Below the pieces are notes generated by a model. That model saw nothing but the letters and a program-made list of their open reading frames with translations. It ran no database searches and was not told where the DNA came from. DNA of 64,000 nt from Agromyces fucosus (GTDB lineage: Bacteria; Actinomycetota; Actinomycetes; Actinomycetales; Microbacteriaceae). The position numbers and the translations under genes were made by a program. Numbering within the stretch: the stretch's first letter is position 1; the number at the start of each line of letters is the position of its first letter. Location: NCBI RefSeq assembly GCF_004134865.1, contig NZ_SDPO01000004.1, positions 545,673 to 609,672 on the forward strand, given 5' to 3'. Of this stretch, positions 43,729 through 52,879 are shown piece after piece.

Positions 43729-44574
43729 TCACCCGACCCGTTGCATCGCTCGTTCACGGCGCCGTGCGACGCTCGAGCCCGACTCCCGTCGCGCCATGCG
43801 TCGCAGCACCACCGGCGCGAGCACGAGCCCGACGACCGCCCAGGCGCCGAGCACGGCCGCCGTCTCGAGGTGGCGCCACGATTCGCCGATCTCGACGATC
43901 GCCGCCTCGTCGGGGAGGAACGCCGCACGCATGCCGAGCCCGAGCCAGTACACCGGGAAGACCTGTGCGATCCACTGCAGCCAGTCGGGCAGGCCCGTGA
44001 TCGGGGCGAAGATGCCCGAGATCGCGATGAGCCCGAGCACCGGGAGCGACAGGTAGCCCGCTCCGCGCGGTGTCGCGACCACGGATCCGAGCATGGCCCC
44101 GATCGTCTGCGTCGCGACGAGGCCGAGCAGCAGCACCCACGCGAACGTGATCCACGAGGTCGGGTCGGCGATCTCGAGGCCGCTGACGAGGAAGACACCG
44201 GGGATCAGGATGATCGCGAGATACGCGAGGATCGTCGCCGAGATCTGCACGAGCTTGCCGACGAGGTAGGCGCGAATCCCGTTCGGGCTCGCCTTGGCGC
44301 GCAGGAGCGTGCCGTCCTCACGATCGGCTGCCAGCTGCTGCACGACGAGCAGTGCGCCGAGCGCGACGAACATGCCGAGCGCCCCCGGCAGGATGATGGT
44401 GCCGAGCCGGTAGCCGGTGCTCCCGATCGCGATGTCGCGGAGGAAGAACACGGCGGCCAGCGTGGCCACCGGCCAGAGCAGCTGGTTCACGAGCTCCATG
44501 CCGGTGAACGCCTGCCGGAGCTCGATCAGGCCGCGCCCGACACCGGCGCGGAGGGCGGGCGCAACAGCCGTCAC
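43729..44574 (-). CDS. ABC-2 type transporter permease
   Basis: 281 residues with six membrane helices in the ABC-2 arrangement (LIELRQAFTGMELVNQLLWPVATLAAVFFL, then YRLGTIILPGALGMFVALGALLVVQQLAADREDGTLLRAKASPNG). GTG 44574 overlaps the stop of the ATPase gene by 4 nt. With that ATPase it forms an exporter of unknown cargo. Last gene of the run beginning with the HTH regulator at 46283. Confidence 0.88.
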   Translation of the reverse strand: MTAVAPALRAGVGRGLIELRQAFTGMELVNQLLWPVATLAAVFFLRDIAIGSTGYRLGTIILPGALGMFVALGALLVVQQLAADREDGTLLRAKASPNGIRAYLVGKLVQISATILAYLAIILIPGVFLVSGLEIADPTSWITFAWVLLLGLVATQTIGAMLGSVVATPRGAGYLSLPVLGLIAISGIFAPITGLPDWLQWIAQVFPVYWLGLGMRAAFLPDEAAIVEIGESWRHLETAAVLGAWAVVGLVLAPVVLRRMARRESGSSVARRRERAMQRVG

Positions 44575-45506
44575 CGGGATGCCCCGTCCGGTTCCGGCGC
44601 AACCTCGGCCGGGTGGGCCGCGGCCTGTTCGGCGTTCCGCACGAGTGCCAGATAGGCGTCTTCGAGCGTCGCCCGGCGGATCTCGAGCTCGCGGATCGAG
44701 TTCCCGTCGCGCGCGAACAGCCCACGCGCGAAGGCGGTGGAGTCCGCGACGTGGCGTACCTGGCGAGCTCCTCCGTGAACCCAGCTCACCTCGTCGTGGC
44801 CCGCGATCTGCCGCGTCAGTTGCGACGGGGTGCCGTCGGCGACGATCCCGCCCTCGGCGAGGATGATGATGCGGTCCGCGAGCTTCTCGGCCTCGTCGAG
44901 ATCGTGCGTCGTGATGAGCACCGTGGCCTCGAACTCGTCGCGGATCCGCCGGACCAGCGCGTGGAAGTCGCGTCGCGCCTTCGGATCGAGGCCCGTCGTC
45001 GGTTCGTCGAGGAAGACCAGTTCGGGGCGGCCCACGAGTCCGATCGCGACGTCGAGCCGTCGCCGCTGGCCGCCCGAGAGCACCTTGATCGGCCGATCGG
45101 CCTGTTCGGCCAATCCGACCGCGGCGAGGAGGTCGTCGACATCCCACGGCCGACGGATCACCGGCGTCGAGTAGGGCGCGTAGAGCGAGCCCTGGAACGC
45201 GAGGAGTTCGCGCACACGCCATTTCGGGTGGTCGCGCCATGATTGCAGCACGATGCCCATGCGAGCGCGCCAGTGCTCGGTGCCGAGCGCCGGGTCGACG
45301 CCCAGCACATCGACGCGGCCGGCCGACCGCATCCGGAAGCCCTCGAGGATCTCGATCGTCGACGTCTTGCCCGCCCCGTTCGGGCCGAGCAGGGCCAGCA
45401 CCTCACCCCGACGCACCTGGAACGACACCCCGTGCAGCACTTCGGTCGTGCCGTACCGCAGTCGGAGGCCATCGACCTCGATCGAGAGGCCGCCGGAATC
45501 CGGCAT
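44571..45506 (-). CDS. ABC transporter ATP-binding protein
   Basis: 311 residues. Walker A GPNGAGKTSTIEILEG, signature LSGGQRRRLDVAIGL, Walker B LVFLDEPTTGLDPKARRD and the H-loop TTHDLDEAEKLADR. The CcmA/DrrA-type C-terminal part has EIRRATLEDAYLALV, which contacts the permease. ATG 45506 follows a strong GAGGAG, 4 nt away; a start 15 codons upstream lacks such support. It follows the Clp-N gene by 47 nt and is coupled to the permease. Confidence 0.92.
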   Translation of the reverse strand: MPDSGGLSIEVDGLRLRYGTTEVLHGVSFQVRRGEVLALLGPNGAGKTSTIEILEGFRMRSAGRVDVLGVDPALGTEHWRARMGIVLQSWRDHPKWRVRELLAFQGSLYAPYSTPVIRRPWDVDDLLAAVGLAEQADRPIKVLSGGQRRRLDVAIGLVGRPELVFLDEPTTGLDPKARRDFHALVRRIRDEFEATVLITTHDLDEAEKLADRIIILAEGGIVADGTPSQLTRQIAGHDEVSWVHGGARQVRHVADSTAFARGLFARDGNSIRELEIRRATLEDAYLALVRNAEQAAAHPAEVAPEPDGASR

Positions 45507-45553
45507 CGTCTCCTCACCCGCGAAGCTCGCCCGGTCCACGCGGTTCGGCATCG

Positions 45554-46045
45554 TCAGGCTCGTCCGAGGGCGTCGATGAGTGCGGCCCGGTCGACGCCCG
45601 CATAGGCGAGTGCCCGGGGCACGGTACCGAGGTCGGCCCGGAGGATTCCGACGAGCGCGTCGCCGACCGCGAGTCGTTCGCGCTCGGCACGGCCGCGTTT
45701 CCGATGGGTCTTGAAGTCGGCACGACGCAGCGCTTCGCGAACCGTGGCCCCCCAGGCCGGACGCGACTGCCGAGTGGCGGCCAATCGGTCCTCGGCGACG
45801 GGTTCGATGCCCGCTGCGCGCAACGATCGTTCGCGTTCGCCGCGGAGCGCGGCTTCCACGCCGTCGTGGTCGAGACCGAACTCGGCGAGCGTGCGCCCAG
45901 CCGCGTCGTGGCCGGCCGAGATCGCGAGCAACAGGTGCTCGGCCTCGACGCTGGCCGCGCCGCGTCGGATCGCCTCGTCGATCGAGGAGATGATGACCTC
46001 CTTCAGCGTCGCGTCGAGCGCGTCGTCGTCCAAACGATCAGGCAT
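45554..46045 (-). CDS. Clp N-terminal-domain protein without an ATPase module
   Basis: 163 residues that form only a double Clp-N repeat: LKEVIISSIDEAIRRGAASVEAEHLLLAISAGHDAAGRTLAEFGLD, then a second copy with VGDALVGILRADLGTVPRALAYAGVD. In ClpC/ClpA this domain receives substrates and adaptors. A stand-alone version may be an adaptor or decoy for the Clp protease. It overlaps the HTH gene by 8 nt, and GAGGAGG precedes ATG 46045. Such HTH-ClpN pairs are frequent in actinobacteria; function not established. Confidence 0.87.
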   Translation of the reverse strand: MPDRLDDDALDATLKEVIISSIDEAIRRGAASVEAEHLLLAISAGHDAAGRTLAEFGLDHDGVEAALRGERERSLRAAGIEPVAEDRLAATRQSRPAWGATVREALRRADFKTHRKRGRAERERLAVGDALVGILRADLGTVPRALAYAGVDRAALIDALGRA

Positions 46046-46283
46046 TGCGCCTCCTCAGTTCGATGCCGGCGAGTTCGAGCCGGCGGTGGTGCTTCTTGTG
46101 CACGGCCTGCCGGGTGACCCCGAGCGCCTCGGCGACCTGAGTCCAGCTCCAGCCGGCGCGCATGGCGCGTTCGACGGCGGCGTCCTCGAGTCGGTCGGCG
46201 AGTTCGCGCAGGGCGACGACGGCGGCCAGGTCGTCGGCCTCGACCCCGGTGGGGTCCGGACTCTGCTGCTTCGGAGGGGTCAT
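46038..46283 (-). CDS. Small HTH regulator paired with the Clp-N protein
   Basis: 81 residues. A short N-terminal helix pair (VVALRELADRLEDAAVERAMRAG) is followed by a helix-turn-helix, WSWTQVAEALGVTRQAVHKKHHRRL, and a basic end. It is preceded by a near-consensus promoter whose -10 lies inside a perfect 16-bp palindrome, so autoregulation is likely. ATG 46283 is probably at the transcription start, since the -10 ends 6 nt before it. It overlaps the Clp-N gene by 8 nt. Confidence 0.88.
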   Translation of the reverse strand: MTPPKQQSPDPTGVEADDLAAVVALRELADRLEDAAVERAMRAGWSWTQVAEALGVTRQAVHKKHHRRLELAGIELRRRNA

Positions 46284-46286
46284 AGA

Positions 46287-46302
46287 AGCAACCTAGGTTG
46301 CT
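46287..46302. promoter_or_regulatory. Operator palindrome of the HTH/Clp-N operon
   Basis: AGCAACCTAGGTTGCT is a perfect 16-bp palindrome covering the -10 region. A second, partial CAACCCGAGTTG palindrome lies just upstream near the -35. Confidence 0.8.
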
Positions 46303-46318
46303 TATTCTCGTTTGTCAA
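46290..46318 (-). promoter_or_regulatory. Promoter of the HTH/Clp-N operon
   Basis: TTGACA (46318-46313), a 17-nt spacer and TAGGTT (46295-46290) on the minus strand. The -10 ends 6 nt before ATG 46283, giving a leaderless message. Confidence 0.75.
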
Positions 46319-46386
46319 CCCGAGTTGCTCAACCGCCCCGGGCGCGCTCGTTCGCACCGGCACCCCGCCGGCGGCCGTGTCGGGCT

Positions 46387-47163
46387 CTACTCTTCGGGTG
46401 CGCCCAACAATTCTGCGAGCGCACGCGTGATCTCGTCGCGAACCTCATGGTCGGGTGCCGTCGCGACACCGTCGCCCGGCTGCACGCCGTAGTCTCCGAA
46501 GCTCGCATGGTTGGCGCCCTCGATCTCGACGAAGGTCGCGTCCTCCGGCAGCAGGTGCGCCGCGCCCTCGATCTTCCCGGGCGTGCTGAGCCCGTCTTCA
46601 CTGCCCGAGATGCTGAGTGCCGCGAGCCCTGACCCGCTGAGGTCGTTCGCGCAGTACGAGCCGAAGAACACGACGCCCGCGACATCCTCCTCCGTCGCCA
46701 TCATGCACGCCCGCACCCCGCCGAGCGAGTGGCCGCCGACGTACCAGTCGGACACCTCGGGCGCATGGCCGGTGAACGTCGCGAGCGGTCGCTGGTCGAA
46801 GAACGCGAGGTTCAGGATCGGCTTCGTGATGACCACCGTCGTTCCCGTCTCCGCCACCGCGTCGACGAGCTTGGCCATGTAGGCGTACGGGTCGACCCTG
46901 GCGCCCGGAATGAAGACGAGTCCGCGATCGGATGCGTCGTCGACCGGTGTCATCACGATCGAGTCGTCGAAGGACTCGATGCTCACGCGATCGTCGGTCC
47001 ACGCCTCGAGCGACGCCGGCCGCTCGCCCTGCATCACGGTCTTCGCCCAGACCAGGAACCCCACGACGATGAGTGCGAGCACGACGAGCACCGCGAGGAT
47101 GACGCGTACCGCGCGACCGCCGCGCGAGGAACGGCCGGGGCTGTGCGGTGCAGTGGTCGACAT
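46387..47163 (-). CDS. Membrane-anchored alpha/beta hydrolase
   Basis: 258 residues. After a basic N-terminus one helix (RVILAVLVVLALIVVGFLVWA) anchors the protein. The extracytoplasmic domain has GLVFIPGARVDPYAYM, the nucleophile elbow VGGHSLGGVRACM (about 150), the Asp in SISGSEDGLSTP and the His in EGANHASFGDYG. The DLH/PGAP-like architecture suggests an ester or lipid hydrolase; substrate unknown. ATG 47163 gives a normal signal-anchor start. Divergent from the GNAT gene. Confidence 0.87.
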   Translation of the reverse strand: MSTTAPHSPGRSSRGGRAVRVILAVLVVLALIVVGFLVWAKTVMQGERPASLEAWTDDRVSIESFDDSIVMTPVDDASDRGLVFIPGARVDPYAYMAKLVDAVAETGTTVVITKPILNLAFFDQRPLATFTGHAPEVSDWYVGGHSLGGVRACMMATEEDVAGVVFFGSYCANDLSGSGLAALSISGSEDGLSTPGKIEGAAHLLPEDATFVEIEGANHASFGDYGVQPGDGVATAPDHEVRDEITRALAELLGAPEE

Positions 47164-47247
47164 CGCACCAGTCTCGCAGAGCGGCACGGGCCACCGACCT
47201 CGAATTGGCCGTTGCCCCGCACACCGTCCCTGCGATTGCATCGAGGG

Positions 47248-47682
47248 ATGCACGACGACCTCGAGTTCTCCGCCGACCCCGCACGCCTCGACCTCGATCG
47301 TGTGCACACCTGGCTCGCCGAGGAGTCGTACTGGGCGAGTGGTCGCTCGCGCGAGGCGCACGACGCCGCCGTCGCGGCATCGCGCAACTACGGCATCTAC
47401 GACCGCACCAGCGGGGAGCAGCTCGCCTACGCGCGGGTCATCACCGACGGCGTGACCTTCGCCTGGCTGTGCGATGTATTCGTCGACGGCGAGGCACGCG
47501 GCCGCGGCATCGGCGTGGCGCTCATCGAGCGGATCATGGCGACCCTCGAACCACTCGGGCTCCGGCGCATCGGCCTCACCACTGCCGATGCGCACGGACT
47601 CTACGAACGGTTCGGGTTCACGGCGCTCGAACACCCCGAGCAGTGGATGGCGCGGACCGCCGCGCCCGCCCACGCTTCGTGA
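47248..47682 (+). CDS. GNAT-family N-acetyltransferase
   Basis: 144 residues, a single GNAT domain. FAWLCDVFVDGEARGRGIGVALIERIM is motif A with the acetyl-CoA pyrophosphate loop (RGRGIG), and GLTTADAHGLYERFGFTAL is motif B. Its acceptor amine is unknown. A TTGCAT lies 6 nt before ATG 47248, a weak leaderless -10; GAGGG is also near. It ends 26 nt before the BTAD regulator. Confidence 0.88.
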   Translation: MHDDLEFSADPARLDLDRVHTWLAEESYWASGRSREAHDAAVAASRNYGIYDRTSGEQLAYARVITDGVTFAWLCDVFVDGEARGRGIGVALIERIMATLEPLGLRRIGLTTADAHGLYERFGFTALEHPEQWMARTAAPAHAS

Positions 47683-47696
47683 CCGTGGGCGGCGGG

Positions 47697-47702
47697 TAGG
47701 CT
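47697..47702 (+). promoter_or_regulatory. -10 hexamer of the BTAD regulator gene
   Basis: TAGGCT ends 6 nt before GTG 47709; leaderless spacing. Confidence 0.6.
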
Positions 47703-47708
47703 CGTGCC

Positions 47709-50700
47709 GTGCTCAACGCCCTCGCCGAACGGCCACGCGTCAGCGTGCTCGGGCCGGTGCGCGTGGAGGGACGCGACGGCACCCTCGTCGAGCCTCCCGG
47801 CACGCTTGCGAAGGCCCTCGTCGCGGTGCTCGCCGCCGCGCCGCACGACGCAGGCGGCACCGTCGGGGTCGAGACGATCATCGACGAGCTGTGGGGCGAA
47901 GCGCCGCCGCGCAACGCGAAGGCGGCACTCCAGACCCTCGTGAGCCGTCTGCGCGCAGTCGCGGCCGATGGGCTCGTCCGCTTCCTGCCCGGCGGCTACG
48001 CCCTCGACGTGGCACCCGGCGAACTCGATCTCAGCGCGGCGCAGCTCGCGGCCGAATCCGGCGGCAGCACCGCCGACGCCGCTGCACTGGACCGGGCGCT
48101 GGCGCTCTGGCACGGGGAGCCCGGCACCGACCTCGGCGGCGCGCCCGTCGCGGAACTGCTCGCCGGACGATCAGCGGCGGCGCGGGCGGCGCTCCTCGAG
48201 CGGCGTGCCGCCCTTCGAGCCGCCGCCGGCGACCACGACGGTGCAGCCGCCGACCTTCGCGTGCTGCTCGATGGCGCCCCCGTCAACGAGCACCTCGTCG
48301 CCGCGCGCCTGCGGGAGCTCGCGGCATCCGGTCGTCGAGCCGACGCCATCGCCGAGTTCGCAGCCTTCCGCGCAGTGCTCGCCGAAGAGCTCGGCGCCTC
48401 ACCGTCGGCGGAGCTCGTCGCGCTCAACGCCGAGCTGCTGCGCGCCGAAGAGCCGACGAGCCGCGCCCCGCGCCTGCGCATCGGGGTGCGGGCGGCACCC
48501 AACGAGCTGATCGGCCGCGGCGGCGACCTCGATGCGATCGAACAGGGGCTCGCCCACCATCGCCTCGTCACGATCCTCGGCACCGGTGGCCTCGGCAAGA
48601 CCCGTCTCGCGCAGGAGGTCGCCGCGCGATCGACCGCCCCGACGGTCGTGGTGGTGGAGCTCGCGAGCGTGCGCAGCGACGACGACGTGACGCTCGCGCT
48701 GGCCTCGACGCTGGGCATCCGCGAGGCGGGTTCGAGTCAGCGGATCGCCGAGACGGCGATCCGACCCGATGTCCGGTCGCGGATCATGCAGCAACTCGCC
48801 GAACGTCCCGCGCTGCTCGTGCTCGACAACTGCGAACAGGTCGTCGAGGGAGCCGCCACCTGGACCGCCGACCTCCTGGCAGCCGTTCCCTCGCTTCGCG
48901 TGCTGGCGACGAGTCGCAGCCCGCTCGCGATCGGCGCCGAGCAGGTGTATCCGCTCGAGCCCCTCTCCGCCGACGGCACAAGTGCCGCCCCAGGGCCTGC
49001 GGCACAGCTGTTCATCGAGCGCGCACGAGCCGCCCGTCCCGGCGCGGCGCTCCCCCTCGACATCGTCACCCGACTGTGCGACCGCCTCGACGGGCTGCCG
49101 CTCGCGATCGAGCTCGCCGCCGCGCGGGTGCGGTCGATGACCGTCGAGCAGATCGAGGCGCGCCTCGAGAACCGGTTCGCGCTCCTCGCCGACGGCGACC
49201 GTTCGGCGCCCGAACGCCAGCGCACGCTCGCCGCGGTCATCGGGTGGAGCTGGGCACTGCTGACCGACGACGAACGCCGCGCCCTGGCGCGGCTCTCGTG
49301 GTTCGCCGACGGGTTCGGCCTCGAAGCGGCCGACCGGGTGACGGGAGTCGCGGACGCCGTCTGGCTCCTCGACGGTCTCATCACGCAGTCGATGCTGAGC
49401 ATGACCGAGACCTCCGATCGCGGCGAGCCCCGCTATCGCATGCTCGAGACCGTGCGCGAATACGGCCAGGAACGACTCGGCGAGCGCGGCGAGACCGCGG
49501 AGGTCTCGCGGGCGATGCGCGATTGGGCGGTCTCCTTCGCCCGCGACCGGCTCGACGAGGTCGACCACGGCGGCCAGCTGCACGCCCTCGATTCCCTCAG
49601 GGTCGAGCAGGACAATCTCGTCGCCCTGCTGCGCGGCGCTCTCGACGATCGCGACGGCGCCGCGGTGCTCGGCATCTTCGCGACGCTCGGGTACTACTGG
49701 ACCGTTCGGAGCGCGCACTCCGAGATCCTCGCGTTCAGCGCGCCGGTGCTCGACGCGACCCGGGGAACGGCAGCGGATGCCCCGGTGCCGGCCGCGACCC
49801 TCTCGTACGTGCTCATCGCGGGAACGAACCTGGCGATCGGCTCGCCGACCGGGGTCCGGGCCCTCGCCCGGCTCAGACGGGTGGCCGCTCGCGAGCTGCC
49901 CGTCGAGCCTTGGCTGGCGGCGCTCTCGAGCTTCCTCTTCGCGTACCCCGACCTGCCGAAGGCGATCGACGGGCTGCGCGAGATGGCGTTCGCCGAGGAC
50001 CCTCGCACGGCACTCCTGGGGTCGATCATCCAGGCCCAGTACGACGAGAACGCCGGCGACCCCGTCTCCGCCAGGGTGCACGCGGCCCGGGCGAATCAGC
50101 TCTCGAGCGTGACGAACGACGTGTGGGCGCAGGCCATGTCCTCGATGATGCTGGCGCAGCTCGCGAGCCAGTCGGCCGATCCGCAGGAGGCGCTGCGGTG
50201 GACGGGCGTCGCCCGCGAAGGGCTCGAGCTGCTCGGCGCCGAACAGGATCTGCTCCAGCTCGAGTGGATGGTCTCTGGCTCGCTCCTCGCGGCCGGTCGG
50301 CTCGAGGAGGCGAGGCTCGGCCTCGACCGGATGGTCGACGACAGCCGCTCGACCTCCGACGGCCTCGAGCTCCGGGCCATCGCCCAGCTCGGTCTCGCCG
50401 AGCTCGCGCGGCTCGAGGGGAGGCCGGACGACGCACTCGTTCATGCCCGTGCCCTGGTCGCCGACCTCGGCACGGCCCGCGGGCCGTCGGCCCCGTGGTA
50501 TCTCCTGTCGCTGTCGACGCTGCTCGCCGGGGCATCCGCCGATTGGCCGGGCGATGAGGTGGCAGGGTGGGCCGACTCGCTCCGGCGACGCCTCACCGCC
50601 ATGCTCCGGGCTCGGCCCGGGTTCACCGACTTCCCCGTGCTCGGCACGGTCGCCGCGGGTTGGGGCGCCTGGGCGATGCGGCAGCCCTCTGCTGAACTTC

Positions 50701-50918
50701 GCGAGCGCGGCCTCGAGCTGCTCGCGCTCGGTGAGCAGCTGCACGCCCGTCAGGACCTGCCCGCACTGCACCTCGCCGACCGGTTCGCCGAGGCGGAACG
50801 GCGCGCCGGTGTCGACGCCGTTCGCCTGGCGCGCGACACGGCAGCGAGCCGCTCCCCCGGCGAACGCGTCGAACGGGCGCGCGAACTGCTCGCGACGCCC
50901 GTTCGGCGAACTGCCTGA
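47709..50918 (+). CDS. AfsR/SARP-like regulator with BTAD and NB-ARC ATPase domains
   Basis: 1069 residues. An OmpR-type winged helix (about 8-95, RVSVLGPVRVEGRDG to RFLPGGYALDV) is followed by a bacterial transcriptional activation domain (about 100-240). The STAND/NB-ARC ATPase (about 255-620) has Walker A TGGLGKTRLAQEV with Lys 297, Walker B ALLVLDNCEQV and GLPLAIELAAARV. The C-terminal 400 residues are alpha-helical TPR-like repeats. Such proteins switch on ATP binding and activate secondary-metabolism or transport genes. It is convergent with a DrrAB-type exporter, a plausible but unproven target. GTG 47709. Confidence 0.92.
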   Translation: MLNALAERPRVSVLGPVRVEGRDGTLVEPPGTLAKALVAVLAAAPHDAGGTVGVETIIDELWGEAPPRNAKAALQTLVSRLRAVAADGLVRFLPGGYALDVAPGELDLSAAQLAAESGGSTADAAALDRALALWHGEPGTDLGGAPVAELLAGRSAAARAALLERRAALRAAAGDHDGAAADLRVLLDGAPVNEHLVAARLRELAASGRRADAIAEFAAFRAVLAEELGASPSAELVALNAELLRAEEPTSRAPRLRIGVRAAPNELIGRGGDLDAIEQGLAHHRLVTILGTGGLGKTRLAQEVAARSTAPTVVVVELASVRSDDDVTLALASTLGIREAGSSQRIAETAIRPDVRSRIMQQLAERPALLVLDNCEQVVEGAATWTADLLAAVPSLRVLATSRSPLAIGAEQVYPLEPLSADGTSAAPGPAAQLFIERARAARPGAALPLDIVTRLCDRLDGLPLAIELAAARVRSMTVEQIEARLENRFALLADGDRSAPERQRTLAAVIGWSWALLTDDERRALARLSWFADGFGLEAADRVTGVADAVWLLDGLITQSMLSMTETSDRGEPRYRMLETVREYGQERLGERGETAEVSRAMRDWAVSFARDRLDEVDHGGQLHALDSLRVEQDNLVALLRGALDDRDGAAVLGIFATLGYYWTVRSAHSEILAFSAPVLDATRGTAADAPVPAATLSYVLIAGTNLAIGSPTGVRALARLRRVAARELPVEPWLAALSSFLFAYPDLPKAIDGLREMAFAEDPRTALLGSIIQAQYDENAGDPVSARVHAARANQLSSVTNDVWAQAMSSMMLAQLASQSADPQEALRWTGVAREGLELLGAEQDLLQLEWMVSGSLLAAGRLEEARLGLDRMVDDSRSTSDGLELRAIAQLGLAELARLEGRPDDALVHARALVADLGTARGPSAPWYLLSLSTLLAGASADWPGDEVAGWADSLRRRLTAMLRARPGFTDFPVLGTVAAGWGAWAMRQPSAELRERGLELLALGEQLHARQDLPALHLADRFAEAERRAGVDAVRLARDTAASRSPGERVERARELLATPVRRTA

Positions 50919-50929
50919 TCCTGCGGCCG

Positions 50930-51754
50930 TCAGGCCTTCCGCATGTACGCCCGCACCGTGAGGGGTGCGAACACGGCCACCACCACGGCGGAGCCGAACA
51001 ACGACCAGCCGAAGTCCGCGCCGATCGTGCCGCTGTTGACGAGGTCGCGAACGGCCGTCACGAGATGCGACACCGGGTTGATGTTCGCGAACCACTCGAG
51101 GGGCGCCGGCATGGTGCTCGGGTCCACGAAGGCGTTCGACAGGAACGTGAGCGGGAACAGGATGAGCATCGAGATGCCCTGCACGCTCGACGCGGTACGG
51201 GCGATCACGCCGAAGAAGGCGAAGATCCACGACAGCGACCACGCGCACACGATCACGAGCACCGCTGCTGCGAGCACGCCGCCGGCGCCGCCCTCCGGGC
51301 GCAGCCCCATCACGAAGCCCATCGCGAAGGTCAGCGTCGTGGCGATCAGGTAGCGCACGGTATCGGCGAGGAGTGCTCCCGAGAGCGGTGCGATGCGTGC
51401 GATCGGCAAGGAGCGGAACCGGTCGAACACGCCCTTGTCCATGTCCTCCCGGAGCTGCACGCCGGTCACGATCGACGTCGAGATGACGGTCTGCACCAGG
51501 ATGCCGGGAATGATGATCGGCAGGTAGTTCTGCACGTCGCCGGCGACCGCGCCGCCGAAGATGTACGTGAACATCAGCGTGAAGATGATCGGCTGCAGCG
51601 TCACGTCGAACAGCTGCTCGGGCGTGCGCTTGATCTTCAGCAGTCCCCGATAGGCCATGGTGACGGTGTGCGCCAGGCTCTGGGAGAGCGAGACCCGGTT
51701 CTTCAGGGTGCGATCGGCACCCGGGGTGATGGTCGTGGTGGCGATGGCGCTCAT
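50930..51754 (-). CDS. DrrB-type ABC-2 permease
   Basis: 274 residues with six membrane helices in the daunorubicin-resistance permease pattern (TMAYRGLLKIKRTPEQLFDVTLQPIIFTLMFTYIFGGAV, and LREDMDKGVFDRFRSLPIARIAPLSGALLAD). FANINPVSHLVTAVRDLVN is near the C-terminus. It overlaps the ATPase stop by 4 nt (ATGA). Exports a hydrophobic compound or drug; the cargo is not readable. It ends 11 nt from the convergent BTAD regulator. Confidence 0.92.
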   Translation of the reverse strand: MSAIATTTITPGADRTLKNRVSLSQSLAHTVTMAYRGLLKIKRTPEQLFDVTLQPIIFTLMFTYIFGGAVAGDVQNYLPIIIPGILVQTVISTSIVTGVQLREDMDKGVFDRFRSLPIARIAPLSGALLADTVRYLIATTLTFAMGFVMGLRPEGGAGGVLAAAVLVIVCAWSLSWIFAFFGVIARTASSVQGISMLILFPLTFLSNAFVDPSTMPAPLEWFANINPVSHLVTAVRDLVNSGTIGADFGWSLFGSAVVVAVFAPLTVRAYMRKA

Positions 51755-52776
51755 GCGCGGCTCCCTTCGAGCTCGTTCGCGGACTCGGCACCGGATGCGT
51801 CGGCTTCGACGCCGTGCCCGGTGAGGGTGAGGAAGACCTCGTCGAGCGTCGGCTTCTGCACGCTCAGCTCGGAGAGGCGGATGCCCTCGTCGCGCAGCGT
51901 GACGAGGAGCTCGGTGACGATGTCGGGGTCGTCCATCGGCGCGGTCACGCGACCCGCCTCGGGCGAGACCGTCGGCGTGACCTTCAGCACTCGCTCGATC
52001 GCGACGCGAAGGTCGTCGAGGTCGCGCGGATCCTGCAGCCGCAACTGGAGGCTCGAGGAGCCGACGGACGCCTTGAGGTCGTCTCCCGTGCCCTCGGCGA
52101 CGACGCGACCGCGGTCGATGACCGCGATGCGGTCGGCGAGCTGGTCGGCCTCATCGAGGTACTGCGTCGTGAGCAGCACCGTGGATCCGGTCGCGACGAG
52201 CCGCCGGATGGTGTCCCACATCTGTGAGCGGGTTCGAGGGTCGAGCCCGGTGGTGGGTTCGTCGAGGAAGATGAGCGGCGGTTGCGCGATGAGGCTCGCG
52301 GCGAGGTCGAGTCGGCGGCGCATTCCCCCCGAGAAGTTCTTCAGGGGCCGCCGTGCCGCCTCCGTCAGGCCGAACTCGTCGAGCAGCTCGGCGGCCTTCG
52401 CCTTCGCCGCGCGGTGCGAGAGGCCGAGCAGACGGGCGAACAGCACGAGGTTCTCGGTGGCCGAGAGGGTCTCGTCGACCGACGCGTACTGGCCGGTCAC
52501 GCCGATGAGCTGGCGCACCACCTGCGACTCGCGTTGCACGTCGTGGCCGAAGATGCGGGCGTTGCCGCCGTCGGGTCGCAGGAGCGTGGCGAGCATCGAG
52601 ATGGTCGTGGTCTTGCCGGCGCCGTTCGGGCCGAGGACGCCGTAGACGGTGCCGGTCGCGACGCGCAGGTCGACGCCGTCGACCGCCCGGTTCGCGCCGA
52701 ACGTCTTCACGAGCCCTTCGGCCTCGACGGCCCAGGCGCCGCGGAAGGCGATGTCGTGTGCAGTGATCGTGGTCAT
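51751..52776 (-). CDS. DrrA-type ABC transporter ATP-binding protein
   Basis: 341 residues. Walker A GPNGAGKTTTISML, signature NFSGGMRRRLDLAASL, Walker B LIFLDEPTTGLDPRTRSQMWD and the H-loop TTQYLDEADQLADR. A C-terminal DrrA extension (about 230-330) ends LSVQKPTLDEVFLTLTG. ATG 52776 fits homologues; upstream in-frame starts are closer to a GGAG but give an odd N-terminus. With DrrB it exports a drug-like molecule. Confidence 0.93.
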   Translation of the reverse strand: MTTITAHDIAFRGAWAVEAEGLVKTFGANRAVDGVDLRVATGTVYGVLGPNGAGKTTTISMLATLLRPDGGNARIFGHDVQRESQVVRQLIGVTGQYASVDETLSATENLVLFARLLGLSHRAAKAKAAELLDEFGLTEAARRPLKNFSGGMRRRLDLAASLIAQPPLIFLDEPTTGLDPRTRSQMWDTIRRLVATGSTVLLTTQYLDEADQLADRIAVIDRGRVVAEGTGDDLKASVGSSSLQLRLQDPRDLDDLRVAIERVLKVTPTVSPEAGRVTAPMDDPDIVTELLVTLRDEGIRLSELSVQKPTLDEVFLTLTGHGVEADASGAESANELEGSRA

Positions 52777-52857
52777 GAGGACCATGCTCCGCGCACGCAC
52801 TCACAGCACGCTCACGTGGCACTGACAGGCATCGCGACCGCCTGCAAGCGGCGGCGC

Positions 52858-52879
52858 TCAGGCGGCGGTCAGGCGGCGG
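52858..52879. repeat. 11-bp tandem duplication spanning a stop codon
   Basis: TCAGGCGGCGG occurs at 52858-52868 and again at 52869-52879. The TCA of the second copy is the stop (TGA, minus strand) of the tandem acetyltransferase; the first copy repeats it in the spacer. Confidence 0.8.
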
